Shown here: positions 6,805-13,228 of the stretch, piece after piece
How the letters are laid out: each line of letters begins with the position of its first letter
Numbering within the stretch: position 1 is the stretch's first letter
From: Saprospiraceae bacterium
GTDB lineage: Bacteria > Bacteroidota > Bacteroidia > Chitinophagales > Saprospiraceae
Length of the DNA: 15,806 nt
Reading direction: 5' to 3'
Assembly: GCA_013361075.1 (NCBI GenBank)
Contig: JABWAJ010000064.1
Location: forward strand, 1-15,806
The notes under the pieces: model-generated
Told to the model about the DNA's origin: nothing
The model's database searches: none
The model's input: only the letters and a program-made list of their open reading frames with translations
Position numbers and translations under genes: made by a program

Positions 6805-7395
6805 TTATAAATCAATAAAGTATTTCAAAATGCGCGCTCCGGGCTGGGCCGATTTTTCGGGGTGGAATTGTGTCGCATAAAAATTGTCTTTTTGCACAGC
6901 TGCGCTGAACGGCTGAACATAATCTGTAATGGCAATTGTATAAGGCCCTGGTTCTACGTAATAGCTGTGCACAAAATAGACGTATTGATCTTCCAAATCG
7001 GACGAAAAAAGACCGCTTTTCAATTGGTGGATGGTGTTCCAGCCCATGTGCGGCACTTTTTCGCCAGCCTGCGGCCGGAAGCGCAGTACTTGCTGCGGGA
7101 TCAGCCCCAAACATGCCGTATCGCCTTCTTCAGAATGTGTACAAAGTAATTGCATTCCGAGGCAAATACCCAGAACGGGCTGCGTCAGGTTTTTGATGAC
7201 TTCGTCTAATCCGTGTTCCCGCAAATGCCGCATGGTGCCCGCTGCTTCGCCAACACCCGGAAAAATTACTTTGTCCGCAGCCGCGATGCGCTTCGGGTCA
7301 GCCGTCAGCGTGGCAGAAATGCCGAGGCGCTCCAGCGCGTACAGCACCGAGCGGACGTTTCCCGCATTGTAATCAATGATGGCAATATCAATCAT
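6805..7395 (-). CDS. hisH: Imidazole glycerol phosphate synthase, glutaminase subunit (HisH)
   Basis: Class I glutamine amidotransferase that releases ammonia from glutamine for HisF, which converts PRFAR to imidazole glycerol phosphate and AICAR. The 196-residue protein is of normal length. The oxyanion loop PGVGE is at 46-50, the nucleophile is C78 in LGICLGMQLL, and the catalytic histidine and glutamate are H178 and E180 in QFHPEKS. KVPHMGWN (113-120) is the family motif before the second half. The ATG at 7395 directly gives the family N-terminus MIDIAIIDYNAGN. It lies 51 bases downstream of the hisB stop in the same operon. The obligate partner HisF is not encoded in this window, so the complex must be assembled from two loci. 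Confidence 0.96.
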   Translation of the reverse strand: MIDIAIIDYNAGNVRSVLYALERLGISATLTADPKRIAAADKVIFPGVGEAAGTMRHLREHGLDEVIKNLTQPVLGICLGMQLLCTHSEEGDTACLGLIPQQVLRFRPQAGEKVPHMGWNTIHQLKSGLFSSDLEDQYVYFVHSYYVEPGPYTIAITDYVQPFSAAVQKDNFYATQFHPEKSAQPGARILKYFIDL

Positions 7396-7396
7396 T

Positions 7397-7431
7397 AGAT
7401 TTCAGGCTTTAGATTTCAGACAGCAGACTTT
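7397..7431. repeat. Degenerate 7-bp-period tract between hisB and hisH
   Basis: Reading + from 7397, the heptamers are AGATTTC, AGGCTTT, AGATTTC, AGACAGC, AGACTTT. The 11-mer TTAGATTTCAG occurs exactly at 7395-7405 and 7409-7419, 14 bases (two periods) apart. The tract occupies most of the 51-base gap between the hisB stop and the hisH start. Confidence 0.55.
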
Positions 7432-7446
7432 TGGCTCCACCTTTTA

Positions 7447-8580
7447 TCACAACATCCCCTTCGTAGTTGGCAGCACAGCATTTTCGGGATCACGCCTCAC
7501 GGCCATTTTCACCGCTTTGGCGAAAGCCTTGAAAATAGCCTCAATTTTGTGGTGCTCATTTTCGCCTTCTGCCTGAATGTTCAGGTTGCAACGCGCAGCA
7601 TCACTAAAAGATTTAAAAAAGTGAAAAAATAACTCGGTTGGCATCTCCCCGATTTTCTCCCGACGGAAATCCGCTTTCCAGACCAACCACGGCCTGCCGC
7701 CAAAATCTATCGCTACCTGGGCTAAACAATCGTCCATTGGCAGGGTAAAGCCGTAGCGTTCCAGGCCGCGCTTGTCGGCAAGAGCTTTGTCAAATGCGGC
7801 CCCCAATGCCAGAGCTGTATCTTCTATGGTATGGTGTTCATCAATATGCAGATCGCCTTTTGCCTTAATTTCCAGGTCGCAACCCGAATGGCGGGCCAGC
7901 TGGTCGAGCATATGGTCGAAAAAACCGAGGCCGGTTTGGTTATTGGCCTGGCCGCTGCCATCTAAATTCAGTTGTATAAAAATATCGGTTTCTTTGGTCG
8001 TTCGTTGTACTTCGGCAATTCGGGGTGGCAATTTCAGGAAATGATAAATATCGAGCCATTGAGTGGTCGCTAAAGCAATGACGGATTCCAGCGCAGCAAC
8101 CTGCTCCGACACCTCATTTGCGCCAAGCGCCGGATCCCCGTTGAGCCAGATACCCCGGCAACCGAGGTTTTTTGCCAAAGCCATATCTGTAAGCCGGTCG
8201 CCGATGACAAACGAGTTGGCCAAATCGTAATCACCTTCGAAGTATTGGGTCAGCAAGCCGGTATTTGGTTTTCGGGTAGGTGCGTTTTCGTGGGCAAAGG
8301 TGCGGTCTACATGAATGGCGTCAAACTCAATTCCTTCATTTTCAAAAGCTTTTAAGATAAAAGCTTGCGTGGTATGAAATCGGTCCTCAGGATAAGCGGG
8401 TGTGCCCATGCCATCCTGATTGGTGACCATGATCAGGCGGTAATCGAGTTCCTGCACAATCCGGGAAAGATATTGGAAAACCATTGGGTAAAAAACGATC
8501 TTTTCCAAAGCATCCACCTGGTAATCGGCAGGCTCCAGAACGATGGTTCCGTCGCGGTCGAGAAAGAGCAGCTTTTGCAT
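7447..8580 (-). CDS. hisB: Bifunctional histidinol-phosphatase / imidazoleglycerol-phosphate dehydratase (HisB)
   Basis: Two enzymes in one 377-residue chain. The N-terminal HAD phosphatase (about 1-165) converts histidinol phosphate to histidinol: DRDGT with D8 and D10, TNQDG (53-57), the RKP lysine (K104) and GDRLTD (127-132). The C-terminal dehydratase (about 185-377) makes imidazole acetol phosphate: FFDHMLDQLARHSG (H223, H231), DEHHTIEDT (H249, H250, E253) and HHKIEA (H343, H344, E347), the metal-binding pattern of the family. The ATG at 8580 gives the family start MQKLLFLDRDG; a longer frame to 8643 adds 21 unrelated residues and passes through the promoter box. The zinc-site cysteines of the E. 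coli phosphatase (CPH...CDC) are absent: the matching loop, about 90-104, has no Cys. First gene of the hisB-hisH-hisA unit. Confidence 0.95.
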   Translation of the reverse strand: MQKLLFLDRDGTIVLEPADYQVDALEKIVFYPMVFQYLSRIVQELDYRLIMVTNQDGMGTPAYPEDRFHTTQAFILKAFENEGIEFDAIHVDRTFAHENAPTRKPNTGLLTQYFEGDYDLANSFVIGDRLTDMALAKNLGCRGIWLNGDPALGANEVSEQVAALESVIALATTQWLDIYHFLKLPPRIAEVQRTTKETDIFIQLNLDGSGQANNQTGLGFFDHMLDQLARHSGCDLEIKAKGDLHIDEHHTIEDTALALGAAFDKALADKRGLERYGFTLPMDDCLAQVAIDFGGRPWLVWKADFRREKIGEMPTELFFHFFKSFSDAARCNLNIQAEGENEHHKIEAIFKAFAKAVKMAVRRDPENAVLPTTKGML

Positions 8581-8600
8581 GGGTGTTTTATTTTTGCCTG

Positions 8601-8633
8601 CAAAAGTAGGGAAAAGGGGGCTTTGAGCTCCAA
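8601..8633 (-). promoter_or_regulatory. Promoter of hisB-hisH-hisA
   Basis: On the - strand TACTTTTG (8608 to 8601) matches the Bacteroidota -7 consensus TAnnTTTG exactly. A TTG (8633-8631) lies 22 bases upstream, slightly longer than the usual spacing of about 19-21. Transcription would begin near 8595 and give a short A-rich leader to the hisB ATG at 8580. Confidence 0.55.
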
Positions 8634-8820
8634 ATCGGGCCAATTTTCGATCAGGAATAACACCCCTTGCTTTTATGGTTTTCGTTACTCGCCCGATAGC
8701 AGGGTTCGGGATGATGAGAAAATGTAAAGCCGTATAAATCTGATCTTGTTCCGATGGAAGGATTTATTTCAGTAAATTATACCAAAAATCAAAAGAAATT
8801 CAAAATGAAGCATCTGATTT

Positions 8821-8850
8821 TTGGCGCATCCGCAAGATCAATTATCTTAG
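8821..8850 (+). promoter_or_regulatory. Promoter of the ThuA/sugar dehydrogenase lipoprotein gene
   Basis: TTG at 8821-8823, a spacer of exactly 19 bases, then TATCTTAG at 8843-8850. This fits TTG-N19-TAnnTTTG with one mismatch in the -7 box. The predicted start near 8857 leaves a leader of about 40 bases before the ATG at 8898. Confidence 0.45.
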
Positions 8851-8897
8851 CGTCAATTGTACACAATGCCTAATTGCTTACTTCATAAAAAACGCAC

Positions 8898-11800
8898 ATG
8901 ATCCGTTACTTTTCCCCCGCCTGGAAAGGATTGCTTTTTGCAGCCGCTTTTACAGCCTTATTTGTATCCTGTAACAAACGCCCCGGCGCACCTGCCGTTC
9001 TGGTATTTTGCAAAACGGCGGGTTACCACCACGAATCCATTGCCGATGGCATTGTCGCCATCCAAAAATTAGGTCAGGAAAACGGGTTTACCGTAGATAC
9101 CACCACCAATTCAGCCTGGTTCAGAGACGACACCCTCTCCAAATATTCGGCAGTCGTTTTCCTGAGTACAACCGGCGACGTGCTTGACCACTATCAGGAA
9201 GCTTCGTTTGAACGCTATATACAGGCAGGTGGTGGCTACGCAGGCATCCATGCGGCGTCGGATACAGAATACGAATGGGGTTGGTATGGCCGCCTTGCGG
9301 GCGCTTATTTTCTGGAGCACCCTGGGATGTCCGACACGTTTAATAATGTGCAGGAAGGGGTGTTACATGTGGCCGATCAGAAACACGAAGCTACCAAACA
9401 CCTGCCTGCACAGTGGAAGCGCACCGATGAGTGGTACAGTTTCAAAAAAATGAACCCGGAGGTGAAGGTATTGATGACCATTGACGAAAAAACCTATAAA
9501 GGGGGCAAAAACGGGGATTACCACCCCATGTCCTGGTACCACTACTACGATGGCGGCAGGGCTTTCTATACAGCATTGGGGCATACCAAAGAATCTTTTA
9601 CCGAACCTGATTTTCTCAAACTACTGCTGGGCGGCATACAATTCGCTATCGGCGACAACAAGCAACTCGACTATTCGAAAGCCAGGACGTTGCCGGTGCC
9701 CGAAGAAAATCGTTTTTCTAAAACCATGCTTTCTTCAGGCCTGTTTTATGAACCTACGGAAATGGCTATTTTGCCCAATCTGGACATTTTGGTCGCCCAG
9801 CGGCGTGGCGAAATTTTGCTGTACAAAAACGAAACCGGAACCGTAAAACAAGTAGGTTTTTTTGATGCCTATTTTAAAGCCACAGTGAGTGGGGTAAATG
9901 CCGAAGAAGGGGTAATGGGCATCCAGGCTGACCCCAATTTTGCAAAAAACCACTACGTATACGTTTTTTACAGCCCGGCAGATACGTCGGTGAATCGCCT
10001 GTCGCGGTTCAAATTTGAGAACGATACCCTTGATCTCAGGACAGAGCAAATCATTTTACAGTTCTATTCACAGCGCAATATTTGCTGTCATACAGGCGGG
10101 TCTATCGCGTTTGACAAAGACGGGCTTTTGTACCTGTCTACTGGTGATAACTCTACTCCATTCGACGAGCCGGACAACCCCTATGCCAACCATGGCTATG
10201 CACCATTAGATGACCGCCCTGGTCACGAACAGTACGATGCACGCCGTTCTTCGGGCAACGCCAACGACCTTAGGGGCAAAATCCTGCGCATCAGGGTTAA
10301 AGAAGACGGTAGCTACGACATACCTGAAGGCAACCTCTATCCCAAAGGTCAGGCTGGTACCCGCCCTGAAATCTACGTGCAGGGCAACCGCAATCCTTAC
10401 CGCATTTCGATAGACCAGAAAAACGGATACCTGTACTGGGGGGAAGTAGGCCCTGACGCCAACAACGACAGCCTCGATGTGCGCGGCCCCAGGGGATACG
10501 ATGAAGTAAACCAGGCCCGAAAAGCCGGTTTCTTTGGATGGCCTTTTTTCATTGGCGACAACTACCCTTACCGGCTCCACGATTATGGCACCGGAGCTTC
10601 AGGCCCGGCTTTTGATCCGCAAAAACCTGTCAATAATTCCAAAAATAATACCGGCCTGCAGGAATTACCGCCGGCACAACCAGCCTTCATCTGGTATCCG
10701 TATGCGGTCTCTCCCGATTTTCCACAAACAGGAACCGGGGGCAGAAATGCCATGGCCGGCCCGGTTTATTATGCCGATATGTTCCCGGAATCAACACGCC
10801 TTCCCGCGTATTACAACAACAAACTGATTATTTATGACTGGATCAGGGGCTGGATAAAAGCGGTAACCCTGCAACCGAATGGAGATTTCGATAAAATGGA
10901 GCCCTTCATGCCCAATACAAAGTTTAATTCGATTATTGACATGGAAATCGGCCCTGACGGACAATTGTACTTGTTGGAATACGGCACGGGGTGGTTTACC
11001 AAAAACCTGGACTCCGGCCTGTCCAGAATTGACTTCAACGCCGGCAACCGCGCCCCCCAGGTCAACAGCATTACTGCCGACAAAACTTCCGGATCCCTGC
11101 CGTTGTCAGTCGTATTTACTGTAGACGCTGTTGATCTGGAGTACGATAAACTGAGTTACACCTGGAATATTGGGACGGATATAAAAAAAGAAACATCCGA
11201 ACCCCGTCTTGAACATACATTTGACAAAGTAGGCGACTATACCATTTCTGTGCAGGTCAGCGATGACAAAAATGCGACGACAAAAAGCAGTTCGATCGGC
11301 GTTTATGCAGGAAATGAAGCACCTGTAGTCAATATTGATATTATGGGAAATGAGACCTTTTATTTCCCCGGAAAGCCGGTTCGCTATGCCGTTAGCATTG
11401 CAGATAAAGACGACCCTGCTGCGGCTTCGGATGCAGCCAGAGCTTTAGTATACGCCGATTATTTAGACAGTCCGGATAAAGCTGCCCTGCCTGTCGGCCA
11501 CCTGGTTGCCGGAACAACCATGCCGGGGAAAAGTATCATGGAAGCTATGGTTTGCAAAGCCTGCCACAAAATTGCTGAAAAATCAATCGGACCTTCTTTT
11601 GAAGACATCGCAAAACGGTATCAGAAAGACAAAAATGCCCCAACGTATCTGCTTGGAAAAATCCTGAAGGGGGGGGCCGGAGTCTGGGGCGAAACAGCCA
11701 TGCCGGGCAACCCGGACCTGAAAGAAGTTGACGCTAAGCAGATTGTTGCCTGGATTCAGTCGCTGGCACCAGCTGATCAGGCGAAAAAATCACTGCCGGC

Positions 11801-12353
11801 TGTTGGCTCGGTGCCGCCGACTCTTGGTAAAAAGCCTAATAACAACGGTGTTTTTATCCTTTCAGCAAGCTATACGGATAAAGGGGGCAAAGGCATTCAA
11901 CCATTAAGCGGAATGGCTTCGCACACCCTCAGAAACAACACGATGGGTTTTGACAACGCCCGTAACATCGTCAACTATACCAGCTTTGATTATGGCGGGT
12001 ATCACCTGATGATGACACCAAAATCGGCGGGGTCTTTTAGCTTAGACAGCCTGGACCTTACGGGAATTTCTGCAGCAACACTGGCTATGGGGTGGCAGGT
12101 AGCACCGCAATTTGGCTATACTTTCGAATTGCGCCTCGATGGGCCCAACGGCAAAAAACTCGGAGAAGCAGTCCTGAAAGGAAGCGGGAGCAGTGCGCCC
12201 CCGAAAGTGCCCTTTCAAATCGCCACGCTGACCATTCCGATTGCCTCGGTGACCGATGGAAAAAGACACAACCTCTATCTGGTCAGTAAGCCCAATGATC
12301 CGGGAGAACCCAATCAGGCAGCTTTACAGGGGATTACCTTTATTGCGAAATAA
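8898..12353 (+). CDS. Multidomain redox lipoprotein: ThuA, PQQ-type sugar dehydrogenase, PKD, cytochrome c
   Basis: An 1151-residue exported protein. The signal ends at lipobox cysteine C25 (LFVSC-N), so it should be membrane-anchored outside the cytoplasm. Domains in order: ThuA (about 33-250; CKTAGYHHES, AGIHAASDTEYEWG, ALGHTKES); a glucose/sorbosone dehydrogenase-type six-bladed propeller (about 283-715), with C396-C397-H398-TGGSIAFDKDG and QGNRNPYR (495-502), where H398 and R498 match the catalytic His and PQQ-contact Arg of the soluble PQQ dehydrogenase family; a PKD-like domain (about 718-803); class I cytochrome c (about 870-957), haem motif C886-KA-C889-H890 and probable distal ligand M935 in TAMPG; and a C-terminal beta-rich domain (about 985-1151), possibly carbohydrate-binding. 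ThuA proteins act in disaccharide oxidation in rhizobia. I infer sugar oxidation with electrons passed to the built-in cytochrome. The substrate is unknown and PQQ dependence is unproven. It is divergent from hisB and seems to stand alone. Confidence 0.9.
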   Translation: MIRYFSPAWKGLLFAAAFTALFVSCNKRPGAPAVLVFCKTAGYHHESIADGIVAIQKLGQENGFTVDTTTNSAWFRDDTLSKYSAVVFLSTTGDVLDHYQEASFERYIQAGGGYAGIHAASDTEYEWGWYGRLAGAYFLEHPGMSDTFNNVQEGVLHVADQKHEATKHLPAQWKRTDEWYSFKKMNPEVKVLMTIDEKTYKGGKNGDYHPMSWYHYYDGGRAFYTALGHTKESFTEPDFLKLLLGGIQFAIGDNKQLDYSKARTLPVPEENRFSKTMLSSGLFYEPTEMAILPNLDILVAQRRGEILLYKNETGTVKQVGFFDAYFKATVSGVNAEEGVMGIQADPNFAKNHYVYVFYSPADTSVNRLSRFKFENDTLDLRTEQIILQFYSQRNICCHTGGSIAFDKDGLLYLSTGDNSTPFDEPDNPYANHGYAPLDDRPGHEQYDARRSSGNANDLRGKILRIRVKEDGSYDIPEGNLYPKGQAGTRPEIYVQGNRNPYRISIDQKNGYLYWGEVGPDANNDSLDVRGPRGYDEVNQARKAGFFGWPFFIGDNYPYRLHDYGTGASGPAFDPQKPVNNSKNNTGLQELPPAQPAFIWYPYAVSPDFPQTGTGGRNAMAGPVYYADMFPESTRLPAYYNNKLIIYDWIRGWIKAVTLQPNGDFDKMEPFMPNTKFNSIIDMEIGPDGQLYLLEYGTGWFTKNLDSGLSRIDFNAGNRAPQVNSITADKTSGSLPLSVVFTVDAVDLEYDKLSYTWNIGTDIKKETSEPRLEHTFDKVGDYTISVQVSDDKNATTKSSSIGVYAGNEAPVVNIDIMGNETFYFPGKPVRYAVSIADKDDPAAASDAARALVYADYLDSPDKAALPVGHLVAGTTMPGKSIMEAMVCKACHKIAEKSIGPSFEDIAKRYQKDKNAPTYLLGKILKGGAGVWGETAMPGNPDLKEVDAKQIVAWIQSLAPADQAKKSLPAVGSVPPTLGKKPNNNGVFILSASYTDKGGKGIQPLSGMASHTLRNNTMGFDNARNIVNYTSFDYGGYHLMMTPKSAGSFSLDSLDLTGISAATLAMGWQVAPQFGYTFELRLDGPNGKKLGEAVLKGSGSSAPPKVPFQIATLTIPIASVTDGKRHNLYLVSKPNDPGEPNQAALQGITFIAK

Positions 12354-12412
12354 AGGAACAAGGATTTATTTTTCTGAAAAGTATGCTTTTGCAGTAAATG
12401 CTCAAATTTGCA

Positions 12413-12438
12413 GGAAGGTAGTGCTTAATCTACCTTCC
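12413..12438. terminator. Hairpin between convergent genes, overlapping the ung stop
   Basis: A perfect 9-bp stem pairs 12413-12421 (GGAAGGTAG) with 12430-12438 (CTACCTTCC) around an 8-base loop that contains the ung stop codon (12425-12427). It lies between the convergent ends of the redox lipoprotein gene and ung. Neither side has a clear T-run, so terminator function, perhaps in both directions, is inferred from position only. Confidence 0.4.
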
Positions 12439-13099
12439 AATCAATAGGAGGCAGCCCATGTTCTTTTAAATAGCCATTGGCTTTTGAAAAGTGCTTGCAG
12501 CCAAAAAAAGCGCCACCTGCCAATGGAGAAGGGTGGGCTGCTTCCAGAATCAAATGCTTTGAAGCATCAATCAGGCTGTTTTTTTTGCGGGCAAAATTGC
12601 CCCAAAGCATAAAAACGAGATGTTGACGTTGATCCGAAAGCTTGCGAATGACGGCGTCGGTGAAATTTTGCCAGCCAATGTTTTGGTGTGATTGTGCTTG
12701 CTTATGCTCTACCGTCAGCATGGCGTTGAGCAAAAATACGCCTTGTTTTGCCCATGCGCTGAGGTCGCCGTGCGCCGGTATTGGTAGGCCGACATCTGTA
12801 TTGAGTTCTTTGTAAATATTTTTCAGGGATGGTGGTGTGGTTACTCCGCGGGGCACAGAAAAAGACAGCCCCATGGCTTCACCAGGATTGTGGTAGGGAT
12901 CCTGCCCAAGGATGACCACCTTGACATCTTGGAAAGGTGTGCTGTTAAAGGCATTGAAAATCAGGGGCCCAGGAGGGTAAATGATTTTACCCGCTTCTTT
13001 TTCGCGACGTAAAAACGAAGCAATTGTCTGGAAATAAGGTTGCTCAAATTCGCTTTCCAGCACGGCCTTCCAGCTTGGTTCTATTTTTACAGTGCTCAT
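12425..13099 (-). CDS. ung: Uracil-DNA glycosylase, family 1
   Basis: Removes uracil from DNA as the first step of base excision repair. The 224-residue protein has the normal size of bacterial Ung. The water-activating motif GQDPYH is at 65-70 (D67), VFLLNAMLTVE (121-131) carries the uracil-contacting asparagine N125, LVFMLWG (161-167) is the core strand, and the DNA-intercalation loop HPSPLA is at 189-194 (H189). The ATG at 13099 gives the family start MSTVKIEPSWKAVL; the frame continues upstream to 13168, but those 23 residues look like non-coding sequence. It lies 129 bases after the E1 dehydrogenase stop on the same strand, with no obvious functional link. The assignment is very secure. 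Confidence 0.97.
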   Translation of the reverse strand: MSTVKIEPSWKAVLESEFEQPYFQTIASFLRREKEAGKIIYPPGPLIFNAFNSTPFQDVKVVILGQDPYHNPGEAMGLSFSVPRGVTTPPSLKNIYKELNTDVGLPIPAHGDLSAWAKQGVFLLNAMLTVEHKQAQSHQNIGWQNFTDAVIRKLSDQRQHLVFMLWGNFARKKNSLIDASKHLILEAAHPSPLAGGAFFGCKHFSKANGYLKEHGLPPIDWKVD

Positions 13100-13228
13100 G
13101 ATCCTAAGGTTAAAGCCCTCTATCTCCCAAAGGAGGAATTTGGGTGTATACAGGAAGAAGATAATCATCAGCCCTCAGCCCTATGTATCCCGTAACCAGT
13201 TCAGGTGCTGGATGAGGAAACCGGCCCA

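Larger units (their letters stand above)
8581..8897. other. 317-base divergent promoter region
   Basis: This gene-free stretch separates the diverging hisB (-) and redox lipoprotein (+) genes. Promoter-like elements are visible for both directions, at 8601-8633 (-) and 8821-8850 (+). The middle part (about 8650-8810) is AT-rich, and I see no repeat, RNA gene or conserved protein in it. Short frames that cross it are not supported. Confidence 0.7.
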
